From: CAZVUW01 sp964629825
GTDB taxonomy: Bacteria > Actinomycetota > Nitriliruptoria > Euzebyales > Egibacteraceae
DNA length: 26,205 nucleotides
Reading direction: 5' to 3'
Assembly (NCBI GenBank): GCA_964629825.1
Contig: CAZVUW010000039.1
Coordinates: 1-26,205, forward strand
The notes under the pieces were generated by a model. It worked only from the letters and a program-made list of their open reading frames with translations, searched no databases and was not told the origin of the DNA. Of this stretch, positions 7,248-14,607 are shown piece by piece; position 1 is the first letter of the stretch, and each line of letters begins with the position of its first letter. The position numbers and the translations under genes are program-made.

Positions 7248-9214
7248 GGCGCAGCCTCCGAGCTCCGACGTTCGAGCAGCAGGTTGGCCAGGCCGTCGAC
7301 CGTGGCCCCCCAGCCGGGCGGGACGAGCGTCGCGGTGTCGCTCTGGACCACGAGGGACGGCCCTTCCAGCACGCGGCCGGCCGCCAGCGCGGAGCGCTCC
7401 ACAAGCAGGCAGTCCATCCACCCCTGCGCGAAGCGGACGCGGGTGGTGCGCTCGGGGGCCTCGACCACGGCCGGCGGCCTGGTCGGGTCCACCGCGCGCG
7501 GGATGAGGACCCGCAGACGCACGTTCACGATCTCGATCGGCCGACCGGGCTCGGCGTAGCCGTACAGCCGCTGGTGCGCAGCCTCGAACTCCGATCGCAG
7601 CGCGCCGAGCTCCTCCGCCGGCACCGAGATCTCATAGGACTGGCCGACGTAGCGCAGGTCGGCCGAGCGGGTCCCCTGTGCGCCGTCGCCCGCGTGCGGC
7701 CCGGCCGCCTGCTCCAGCGGCTCCCAGAGGACGCCGAGCCCGGCGGGGTCCCGCCCCAGCTCCTGCTTGACGGTGCGGGAGAAGTCGTGGATCTCGTCTG
7801 CGACGGCCATGCCCATCGCCGACTCCACCCCGGGATAGCGCGGAACGAGCACCCGGCCGATCTCCAGCTCCTCGGCCATCTCCGCCGCGTGCAGGGGGCC
7901 GGCTCCGCCGAAGGCGACCAGCGTGAAGCGCCGGGGGTCCAGCCCCCGCTCGATGGAGATGCGCCGGATCGCCCGCTGCATCGCGGCGTGGACCACGCGG
8001 ACGATGCCGAGGGCGGTGGTGTCCAGGTCGAGCCCGAGCTGCCGGCCGACTCCCGCGACCGCCGCCGCCGCGCGGTCGGGGTCGAGCGGCAGCGAGCCGC
8101 CCAGGAACGTCGACGGCGGGATCCGGCCCAAGACGACATCGGCGTCGGTCACGGTCGGCTCCTCGCCCCGCCCGTAGCAGGCCGGACCCGGATCGGCGCC
8201 CGCGCTGCGAGGGCCGACCCGCAGGGCGTTGGCGCTGTCCAGGTAGGCGATCGATCCGCCGCCGGCGCCGACGGTGTGGATGTCGATCATCGGCAGGCGG
8301 ATCGGCAGGCCGTCGAGCGTGGACTCGACCGTGTAGCCGATCTCGCCGCTGCAGACCGCCACGTCGGTGGAGGTCCCGCCCATGTCGAACGTGATGATGT
8401 GGTCGATGCCCGCCTTGGTGGCGATGTCGAACGAGCCGACGACCCCGCCGGCCGGACCTGACAGGACCAGCGCAGCCCCCCGCGCGGCCGCCTCGGAGGC
8501 GTTCACCACCCCGCCGTTCGACTGCATGATCTGGAACTCGCCGTCCACGGCCTGTTCGAGGCGGGACAGGTAGCGCCGCAGCAGCGGCCCGACGTAGGCG
8601 GCGGCGACGGTCGTCGAGGTGCGCTCGTACTCGCGGAACTCGGGCAGGACGTCGCTGGACAGGCACACGAAGCAGTCGGGCATCACCTCTTCGACGATGC
8701 GCCGCACGGCGCGCTCGTGGTCGGGCCTGAGGAAGGAGAACAGCAGCGATACGGCCACGGCCTCGACGCCTGCGGCGGCGAGCTCAGAGATCGCTTCCTT
8801 GACCGAGGCCTCGTCGAGCGGGGTGATCAGCTCGCCGTCGACGCCGACGCGCTCCGTCACCTCATGCCGAAGCTCCGCCGGCACCAGGGGGCTGCCGCGC
8901 TGCCCGTGCAGGGCGTACAGGCGGGGTCGGTTCTGGCGTCCGATCTCCAGCACGTCGCGAAAGCCGGCGGTGGTCAGCAGACCGGTGCGGGCGCCCTTGC
9001 GCTCGAGCAGGGCGTTGGTTGCCACGGTGGTCCCGTGGACCAGACGCTCCGTGCCCTCCGGTGCCACGTGGCGGAGCCCGCGCAGGAACGCGGCCGCCAG
9101 GTCGCCGGGGTCGGACAGCTCCTTGTGGGTGGTGATGCCGCCGCGGGCGTCAACCGCCACGTAGTCGATGAACGTCCCTCCGACGTCCACGCCCACTACA
9201 CGGCAGCGCTCCAT
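7244..9214 (-). CDS. hyuA: Hydantoinase/5-oxoprolinase-type enzyme, subunit A (HyuA family)
   Basis: 656 residues. The N-terminus has the ASKHA-type phosphate loop GVDVGGTFIDYV (residues 8-19) and then HGTTVATNALLERKGARTG. The second nucleotide-binding part shows GPAGGVVGS, FDMGGTSTDVAVC and HTVGAGGGS, and further on FGGAGPLHA. This is the ATP-using subunit that phosphorylates the ring amide so that HyuB can complete hydrolysis. Start ATG at 9214, with GGACG ahead of it. It is the first gene of the hyuA-hyuB-gntR-SBP-livHMGF run. Upstream (9215-9333) are two strong hairpins and no AT-rich promoter, so it may depend on read-through from the C15-like gene or on a promoter I cannot see. Acetone-carboxylase beta subunits are related, but no alpha or gamma partners are present. 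Confidence 0.9.
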   Translation of the reverse strand: MERCRVVGVDVGGTFIDYVAVDARGGITTHKELSDPGDLAAAFLRGLRHVAPEGTERLVHGTTVATNALLERKGARTGLLTTAGFRDVLEIGRQNRPRLYALHGQRGSPLVPAELRHEVTERVGVDGELITPLDEASVKEAISELAAAGVEAVAVSLLFSFLRPDHERAVRRIVEEVMPDCFVCLSSDVLPEFREYERTSTTVAAAYVGPLLRRYLSRLEQAVDGEFQIMQSNGGVVNASEAAARGAALVLSGPAGGVVGSFDIATKAGIDHIITFDMGGTSTDVAVCSGEIGYTVESTLDGLPIRLPMIDIHTVGAGGGSIAYLDSANALRVGPRSAGADPGPACYGRGEEPTVTDADVVLGRIPPSTFLGGSLPLDPDRAAAAVAGVGRQLGLDLDTTALGIVRVVHAAMQRAIRRISIERGLDPRRFTLVAFGGAGPLHAAEMAEELEIGRVLVPRYPGVESAMGMAVADEIHDFSRTVKQELGRDPAGLGVLWEPLEQAAGPHAGDGAQGTRSADLRYVGQSYEISVPAEELGALRSEFEAAHQRLYGYAEPGRPIEIVNVRLRVLIPRAVDPTRPPAVVEAPERTTRVRFAQGWMDCLLVERSALAAGRVLEGPSLVVQSDTATLVPPGWGATVDGLANLLLERRSSEAAP

Positions 9215-9234
9215 GTGGTCGTCCTTCGGCTCGG

Positions 9235-9265
9235 TGGGTCCGCGGCGCTGGCGGCCGTGGACCCA
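9235..9265 (-). terminator. Hairpin between C15-like gene and hyuA
   Basis: A 12-bp stem with one G-T wobble pairs 9235-9246 with 9254-9265 around a seven-base loop. It sits about 70 bases after the stop of the C15-like gene and only 20 bases ahead of the hyuA start, so in leftward transcripts it could terminate, attenuate or shield the hyuA leader. There is no U-run, so factor-independent termination is not certain. Confidence 0.5.
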
Positions 9266-9278
9266 TCAGCGTTCGGGG

Positions 9279-9323
9279 TGGTCAGGGACGCCGGGCCTCG
9301 GCCGCGTCCGACGCCCCTGACCA
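9279..9323 (-). terminator. Hairpin just after the C15-like gene
   Basis: The nine-base arms TGGTCAGGG (9279-9287) and CCCTGACCA (9315-9323) are exact reverse complements, with a 27-base GC-rich loop that can pair further. It begins 10 bases beyond the stop codon of the upstream gene at 9334, the usual position for a 3'-end stabiliser or terminator. No T-tract follows. Confidence 0.45.
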
Positions 9324-9333
9324 GGGGGCGGCG

Positions 9334-10938
9334 TCAGTCGATGGCCGCGGCGGCGGCGCGCACCAGATCTCCGGTCTGGTTGACGACGTTCTGGCGGTTG
9401 GCCTCGAACACCGGATCGGTGATCTCGGTCGTCTGCCCGGACGCGAACGGCATCGGCGGGATGTGCAGGTGGCCCGCCGGGATGTCGGCGCCCAGGGCGT
9501 CGCGCAGCAGCGTCACGCGATACGCCGACTCATTGGACAGGTAGCTCCCTCCCCCACCGCTGCGTGCGCAGTGCTCGAAGGTGGTGGGACCGTTCGGCAT
9601 GGACCTCGTCGGCGTCTCACCGCAGGTGATGAACTCGGTGACCGAGGTGCGGTGGTTGATCGCGTACGGGCCGTCCGTGTCGGCGTTGAGGATCGCCTCG
9701 ATGGGCTGCGTGGAGACGGTCCACTGCGGGGGCTCGAACGGCACCCACTCGGTGGGCGGGGTGATCTGGCACTCCGGCCGGGTGAAGTGCGGCGGCGTGC
9801 AGGGGTTGATGCCGTCGTTTGACGTCCCGGTGCGGTAGCGGCCGTTGTACTGCTCGAGGTCGAAGCGGTTGCCGCCCTGGCTGATCGTCATGGTGGCGTC
9901 GACCTGCTCGGGCCCCGGGCGCATCCAGGGACCGAACGCCTCCTCGACCATGCCCTGGTCGAACTCGGTCCAGTTCACCGGGAAGATGACCGCCTCGATG
10001 TGCACGCGGCTGGTCGCGAGCCGCTCAACGGAGTCGGCCAGCGCCCGGAGGCCGTCGGCGTCGCCCTGGGCGGGCTTTCCGCTGTCGACGACGTCGGCCT
10101 GCCAGCGCAGCAGCTGGATGGCGCGGTTCAGATGGCTGCTGGCGATCGCGCGCTTCTTGGGCAGCGAGAACCACAGCTCGGCGGTGTCGAAGGCGTTGCG
10201 GATCTTCCCCTCCAGGCCCGCGGTGATGCCGCCCGCTGCGACGAGGGCGTCCAGCTCGGCGCGGATCCTGGTGAACCCCTCGGGGTCGGTGTCCACCTCG
10301 GTGCCGTCCAGCGCCATGATCGAGGCGCCGGACGGGTTGCCGCGCCTGGGTTCGGGATCCAGGGTGAAGGGGTCGAAGCCGCTGATCAGCATCCGCTTGA
10401 CGTTGTCATCCGACGGGAAGCTGATCTCCGGGCCCTGACCGCGCGAGTGCACCTCGACGGCCCAGACGAGCGCCGCCCGCTGCTCGTCGGAGAGGGCGAA
10501 GTCGGGCTCGTACTGCTGGAGCGCGCGGGTCATCTTCAGGCGCGCCCAGTACAGGCCCCGGTCGTCGGAGGCGGGCAGGTCGCCGACGACCCGTCGCCCC
10601 TGAGCGCGGTCGATGGCCGCGCGCCACAGACGAGCTCCCAGGGTCTTCGCGTGCTCCTCGGCCTCCTCGAAGCTGTCGGCGGTGCAGAGCCCGCGGATGA
10701 AGGCGGCCTCGAACCCGTCGAAACCGCTGCGCTGGAGTATCTGGTCGGGGACGGGGACGGGGTTGTCTCCCCGGGTCATGGTCAGCCGCGCCTGCTCAAC
10801 CCCCACCGGGGCATCGGGGTTGATGCAGTCGTCGTTCGCAGCCGCCCGCGAGCTGGAGGGCTCGCCCAGCACGACGAGCAGCAGCGCCGCCAGAAGTGCC
10901 GCAGAGATTCGGATTCCTGGACGTACCGCAATAGTCAC
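9334..10938 (-). CDS. Exported pyroglutamyl-peptidase I (C15)-like protein with inserted helical domain and Ser in place of catalytic Cys
   Basis: 534 residues from GTG at 10938, chosen for the GGAGG just upstream and because it begins directly with a signal peptide (hydrophobic residues 11-25, likely cleavage near RAAA 31-34). Residues 36-180 are helical and unassigned. The C15 fold starts at KRMLISGFDPF (181-191) with NPSG at 201, is interrupted by an inserted domain (about 224-308), then resumes with VHIEAVIFPVNW. Comparison with Bacillus pyroglutamyl peptidase I (from memory: Glu81, Cys144, His168) gives Glu362 in SQGGNRFDLEQY, Ser468 (codon TCC, 9535-9537) in GSYLSNESAYR, and His492 in GHLHIPPMP. 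The Ser-to-His spacing of 24 equals the Cys-to-His spacing of the family. It may be an inactive or Ser-based relative. It lies upstream of the hyu-liv operon on the same strand. Confidence 0.78.
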   Translation of the reverse strand: MTIAVRPGIRISAALLAALLLVVLGEPSSSRAAANDDCINPDAPVGVEQARLTMTRGDNPVPVPDQILQRSGFDGFEAAFIRGLCTADSFEEAEEHAKTLGARLWRAAIDRAQGRRVVGDLPASDDRGLYWARLKMTRALQQYEPDFALSDEQRAALVWAVEVHSRGQGPEISFPSDDNVKRMLISGFDPFTLDPEPRRGNPSGASIMALDGTEVDTDPEGFTRIRAELDALVAAGGITAGLEGKIRNAFDTAELWFSLPKKRAIASSHLNRAIQLLRWQADVVDSGKPAQGDADGLRALADSVERLATSRVHIEAVIFPVNWTEFDQGMVEEAFGPWMRPGPEQVDATMTISQGGNRFDLEQYNGRYRTGTSNDGINPCTPPHFTRPECQITPPTEWVPFEPPQWTVSTQPIEAILNADTDGPYAINHRTSVTEFITCGETPTRSMPNGPTTFEHCARSGGGGSYLSNESAYRVTLLRDALGADIPAGHLHIPPMPFASGQTTEITDPVFEANRQNVVNQTGDLVRAAAAAID

Positions 10939-10989
10939 AAGGGCCTCCTTGCCATTGCGCAGCCCGGCCGCCTCCCAGGTAGCGGCAGG

Positions 10990-11026
10990 TGTATACAGAG
11001 CATACGAAGCATCCCAAATGGAACAA
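10990..11026 (-). promoter_or_regulatory. Predicted promoter with TGTATACA palindrome, upstream of C15-like gene
   Basis: This is an AT-rich island in very GC-rich DNA. Reading leftward, TTGTTC (11026-11021) and TATGCT (10999-11004 on the plus strand, reversed) are 16 bases apart and could be -35 and -10 boxes, giving a leader of about 50 bases before the GTG at 10938. Overlapping the expected transcription start is the perfect palindrome TGTATACA (10990-10997), a shape compatible with a GntR/FCD operator. Neither role is demonstrated. Confidence 0.4.
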
Positions 11027-11120
11027 GAGGGGCGTGCAGCACCCGCGCGGATATGCATGGCAGTGCCCCGGTGGGTGCGCAGGACCGGGATCTAGGGACC
11101 GGGTGGGGCGCCCTGGACGG

Positions 11121-12380
11121 CTACTCGCAGGGGAGCTCGCTGGTCTCGCGCGGGCCCAGCCTGGTGTTGATCCCCTGGATCCGGAGCACGTCGCCCTCAG
11201 CGCACTCGCGGTCGAACCAGGCCTTGAAGAGGCGCCGCTCCGGCGGGAAGGGGACGTTCAGGTCATCCCAGGTCGAGAAGGCGGCCTGGCAGCCGCCGAG
11301 GGTGCCGGAGCACCAGACAGCCTCCGCCGTGTTGCTGGTGTAGAGGTTGTGCGCCAGATAGGCGTCGATCCAGCCCGCGTAGAAGCCCGCCGGGTACAAG
11401 GTCAGCAGCACGGCGGCGGCCGCGTTTGCGAGACTTCGCCTGCGCCGAGCGTCCTGCGGCGCATCCGCCCGCTCGGCAGGGCCCTCCTCCTGCTCCGCCT
11501 CCTCCTGCTCCGCCTCCTCCTCGGTCCGCGCGGCCCGCGGCGAGCGGAACAGCAGCGCCGCCGCCCCGGCCAGGGCGAGGTTCCACGGCCACACCACGGA
11601 GTTCCACGACGCCGCCGCCAGCACGGCCACGGTCGCGATGTGGAAGAGCGGGGCGAGCACGCGGAGCACCCTCCAGGCTCGCGGCCACAGCGCCAGAAGG
11701 CCCATGCCCATCTCCAGCGCGGGAACCCCGACGGCGACCGCGCCCTGCAGCCCCGGGCTGCCCATGGAGCCCGCGATGAACGCCGCGGCCCCGGCAGGCC
11801 AGCCGACGCTCAGCGCCTTGTGAAGCCCCGCCCAGAACCACAGGGTGCCCAGATGCCAGCGGCCGATGGTCTGCAGCCGCTCCGGCCATGCCCCCACCAC
11901 CAGCAGCAGCCCCAGGGAGACGATCCCCGGCTGGAGGCGGATCTGGTCCCCTAGCAGGGCGAGGACCAGCAGACCGGTGTGCAGGCCGGCGCCCAGCCGT
12001 GGAAGGACGATCGCAAGCAGCGCTGCTGCCACCAGCGGCACGCCGAGGTCGACGAGGTTGAGCGCGTCGAGGACCGGCAGGTTGGGCGGGCTCTCCCGCA
12101 CGCTCCACAGGGGCCAGCTGAGCAGGTACGACGCCACCAGCCCGGCGGCGGCCACCGGAGTCACGGCACGGATGGGAGTCGCCGCCCAGCGCCCGATGAC
12201 GGGCACCCGCCGGTCGTCCTCGCGGGTCAAGGCGTACCCGGTCGACGCCGACCCGGTGCTCGGCGGGGTGGTCGGGACGCCCGAGCTCATGGGGTGATCA
12301 TCGCCCGCGCCGCAGGCCGAGTCCACGGTCAAGCAGGTCGCGGCCGGGGTGCGACGGTGAGCGCTGCAGGTGAGCGCCAT
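11121..12380 (-). CDS. Polytopic membrane protein, HTTM / vitamin K-dependent gamma-carboxylase-like
   Basis: 419 residues from ATG at 12380, four bases after the stop of the flavoprotein gene; ATG at 12290 (389 residues) is an equally possible start, and neither has a clear ribosome site. Several hydrophobic segments span about 73-335 and a hydrophilic C-terminal region of about 80 residues carries the motif WDDLNVPFPPERRLF. The segment LWFWAGLHKALSVGWPAG resembles the AG-x-x-K-x-x-x-x-x-W region of human gamma-glutamyl carboxylase, placing Lys188 (12380 numbering) at the catalytic Lys position as I recall it. ALEMGMGLL followed by APLFHIATV also fits HTTM proteins. An acidic Glu-repeat linker (287-300) followed by ARRRR lies before the last membrane segment. 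The function is unknown; coupling to the flavoprotein suggests a quinone or isoprenoid link. Confidence 0.72.
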   Translation of the reverse strand: MALTCSAHRRTPAATCLTVDSACGAGDDHPMSSGVPTTPPSTGSASTGYALTREDDRRVPVIGRWAATPIRAVTPVAAAGLVASYLLSWPLWSVRESPPNLPVLDALNLVDLGVPLVAAALLAIVLPRLGAGLHTGLLVLALLGDQIRLQPGIVSLGLLLVVGAWPERLQTIGRWHLGTLWFWAGLHKALSVGWPAGAAAFIAGSMGSPGLQGAVAVGVPALEMGMGLLALWPRAWRVLRVLAPLFHIATVAVLAAASWNSVVWPWNLALAGAAALLFRSPRAARTEEEAEQEEAEQEEGPAERADAPQDARRRRSLANAAAAVLLTLYPAGFYAGWIDAYLAHNLYTSNTAEAVWCSGTLGGCQAAFSTWDDLNVPFPPERRLFKAWFDRECAEGDVLRIQGINTRLGPRETSELPCE

Positions 12381-12383
12381 GGA

Positions 12384-13508
12384 TCAGCGCGGCGGGTCGG
12401 GGAAGGACCCCCTGCCGAAGAAGACATCCCGAGCGATCGCGCGCCCGGGCGTCGTGCGCAGCAGGGCGCAGCCGACCTCCAGGGCCAGTGGTGACCACAG
12501 GGCGACCAGTCCGTTGCGCAGAAGCAGGCGCTTGCGGAAGCGGCGGCGGAACCAGGTGCCGTCGTAGCGGGACAGCACCGCCGGGTTGCCGCTGGCCAGG
12601 TGCTCCAGCACCACCTCGACCGCGAACGCGGACAGGCGCAGGCACGGGTCCAGCCCCCCGGCCGTCAGAGGCGACACCGCCCCGGCGGCGTCACCCACCA
12701 GCAGGCCATGCGTGCCGGCGATGCGCGGCAGCACTCCACCGACCGGTATGCGGCCTCCGCGTCGCTCCACCACGCGCCCGCTGTCCAGCGCGTAGCGCCC
12801 GCGCATGCGCTCGATGAACGTGCGCAGAGCGGGCGCCACAGCGTAGCGGCGGACCTGGCCGCCGACACCGACGTGCACCTCTTCGCCGTCGTGCACCACC
12901 CAGGCCAGATAGCCCGGCGCGACACGCGGGTCGAGGACGCAGTGGAAGTGCGGAGGGCCGTCCAGCGGCACGCCGCTGTAGATCACCTCGGCCCCCACGA
13001 TCTCGCGGCGGTTGACGTCCAGGCCGAGGGCGCGGGCCACGGTGGACTGGGATCCGTCCGCGCCGATCAGGAAGCGCGCCTGCACCCGGAGCTCATCACC
13101 ACCGGCCCGCAGCATGGCCACGACCTGCGGCCCGGGCCCGAGCTCCGCCATGACGAAGCTCGTGGCGGGCTCGAACTTCGCTCCCGCGGCCACGGCGTCG
13201 GTGAGGAAGCTCCGGTACAGGGCGCCCATGCGTCCGACGCGGAACTCCACCTGATCGCTCTCCAGCTGCAGCTCGCGCCCGGCGGGCGAGGCCAGCACCA
13301 CATGGCGAACCGGCGGCCCCAGGCAGTCCTCGGGCAGCTCGAAGTCCTCGAGGGTGCGCCGCACGAAGATGCCTGTGGTGGTGACAGAGTCGGCGACATC
13401 GCTGCGGCGGTCCACCAGCAGCACATCGGCGCCGCGCTCCGCGAGCCCGCGTGCCGCCACCAGCCCCGCCAGGCCCGCGCCGACCACGACGACGTCGTAT
13501 CGCTGCAT
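12384..13508 (-). CDS. FAD-dependent oxidoreductase, geranylgeranyl reductase family
   Basis: 374 residues. The N-terminus has a dinucleotide-binding fold, VVVVGAGLAGLVAARGLAERGADVLLVDRR. The middle has RFLIGADGSQSTVARALG (the DG motif of the PHBH-type flavoproteins). GLLVGDAAGAVSPLTAGGLDPCLR near residue 270 is the GD motif that contacts FAD ribose. PGYLAWVVHDGEEVHVGVGG resembles the core of geranylgeranyl reductases, which saturate isoprenoid double bonds in archaeal lipids, chlorophyll or menaquinone (MenJ). The length is near the family norm. ATG at 13508; the ribosome site is weak. The downstream VKGC-like gene starts four bases after its stop, implying coupled translation. The substrate is not determinable. 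Confidence 0.85.
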   Translation of the reverse strand: MQRYDVVVVGAGLAGLVAARGLAERGADVLLVDRRSDVADSVTTTGIFVRRTLEDFELPEDCLGPPVRHVVLASPAGRELQLESDQVEFRVGRMGALYRSFLTDAVAAGAKFEPATSFVMAELGPGPQVVAMLRAGGDELRVQARFLIGADGSQSTVARALGLDVNRREIVGAEVIYSGVPLDGPPHFHCVLDPRVAPGYLAWVVHDGEEVHVGVGGQVRRYAVAPALRTFIERMRGRYALDSGRVVERRGGRIPVGGVLPRIAGTHGLLVGDAAGAVSPLTAGGLDPCLRLSAFAVEVVLEHLASGNPAVLSRYDGTWFRRRFRKRLLLRNGLVALWSPLALEVGCALLRTTPGRAIARDVFFGRGSFPDPPR

Positions 13509-13617
13509 CCGGTGAACCTACGACCGCGCGTCTTCCGACGGCGGGGGTTGGCCCTGGCCGGCAGTCCGTGGGGCGATCCTGTCCCCGTGCCCGCGGATGC
13601 TGCAGGCAGCGGGCGAC

Positions 13618-13980
13618 CTAGCGCGGTCCCGCCACCGTCAGCAGTACGACGGCGTCGGTCAGGCCCTCCAGACCGTGGCGCATGGGCGGTATCGGCGCGT
13701 AGCCGCCCTCCTCGAGCAGGACCTCCCCGTACCCGGCGGTCAGCCGCACCGAGCCGGTCAGGACCTGGATGGTCGCCTCGCCCGGGCTCTCGTGGTCGTT
13801 GAGGATCGTCCCCTCGGTCAGCGCAAGCAGGGTCTGCTTGAGCGCCGCATGGGCTCCGGGTATCAGCGTGTGCGCAGCACGGCCGGCCCCGGACGCGCGA
13901 GCCTGCTCGAGGACCTGTCTGGCCAGCTCGGGCAGGCGCAGGGTCTGCTCCGGGTCGGGCTGGGCGTGCGGATCGCTCAT
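13618..13980 (-). CDS. Small cupin-domain protein
   Basis: 120 residues starting at ATG 13980 with GGAGG upstream. After about 55 residues of helical N-terminus, a single cupin barrel follows: LNDHESPGEATIQVLTGSVRLTAGYGEVLLEEGGYAPIPPMRHGLEGLTDAVVLLTV. The first cupin motif is reduced (one His, one Glu) and the second keeps PxxRHG, so metal binding is possible but not assured. Its reaction and ligand are unknown. It lies alone between the VOC gene and the flavoprotein, all leftward, with about 70-110 base spacers, so shared transcription is possible but not shown. Confidence 0.78.
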   Translation of the reverse strand: MSDPHAQPDPEQTLRLPELARQVLEQARASGAGRAAHTLIPGAHAALKQTLLALTEGTILNDHESPGEATIQVLTGSVRLTAGYGEVLLEEGGYAPIPPMRHGLEGLTDAVVLLTVAGPR

Positions 13981-14048
13981 GGGACCCTCCTGACCGAGCG
14001 GGCGGTCACCGCAGCCTAGCCCAACTCCGAAGCCAGCCGCCGGGCCGG

Positions 14049-14516
14049 CTAGGTGTGCGCCTCGACGCCGTCGGCGGCGCGCTCCAGGTCGTCGATCACG
14101 ATCTTGCGCATCCCCAGCATCGCCTGGGTTGCGCGCTGCGCCCGACCGGGGTCCGGGTCTTGGAGCAGCTCAAGGAGCCGCGTCGGCACGATCTGCCACG
14201 ACAGGCCGTAGCGGTCCTTCAGCCAGCCGCACTGGCTCTCCTCGCCGCCCTCGGTCAGGGTCTCCCAGAGCCGGTCGGTCTCCGCCTGGTCGTCGCACGG
14301 CACGACCAGCGAGAAGGCCTCGCTGAGCTTGAACTCGGGGCCGCCGTTGAGGAGCAGCAGGCGCTGCCCGTTGATGACGCAGTCGACGGTGAGGACGTCT
14401 CCGTCCGGTGTCTTGGCGACGTCCCCGATGTGCGAGTCGGGGAAGACGGATGCGTAGAAGCGCGCGGCTTCCTCGGCCTCGCGGTCGAACCAAATGCACG
14501 GATAGGTGCTCTGCAT
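14049..14516 (-). CDS. VOC-superfamily protein, PhnB / 3-demethylubiquinone methyltransferase-like
   Basis: 155 residues, ATG at 14516 with GGAGG ahead. The opening STYPCIWFDREAEEAARFYASVFPDSHIG and later VDCVINGQRLLLLNGGPEF, then FSLVVPCDDQAETDRLWETL and CGWLKDRYGLSWQIVP are typical of the PhnB-like branch of the vicinal oxygen chelate fold. Despite the old family name these proteins lack a methyltransferase fold, and most have no known reaction. Nothing in the neighbourhood gives a substrate. The fold is secure, the function open. Confidence 0.87.
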   Translation of the reverse strand: MQSTYPCIWFDREAEEAARFYASVFPDSHIGDVAKTPDGDVLTVDCVINGQRLLLLNGGPEFKLSEAFSLVVPCDDQAETDRLWETLTEGGEESQCGWLKDRYGLSWQIVPTRLLELLQDPDPGRAQRATQAMLGMRKIVIDDLERAADGVEAHT

Positions 14517-14607
14517 GACAGCCTCCTGAGCTCTGGGCGATGTACGCAGGGAAGACGACCGGACGGCCCGGAACTCAGCGCCGCTCCCCCGTCGCCCGGA
14601 TCAGGCG

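Noticed and set aside
7244..9214. Acetone carboxylase beta subunit
   Set aside because: Related fold, but the partner here is a HyuB-type subunit and no alpha or gamma carboxylase subunits are present.
11040..11110. Terminator after the VKGC-like gene
   Set aside because: The region has a direct repeat around GGACCGGG but no convincing stem-loop after the stop at 11121.
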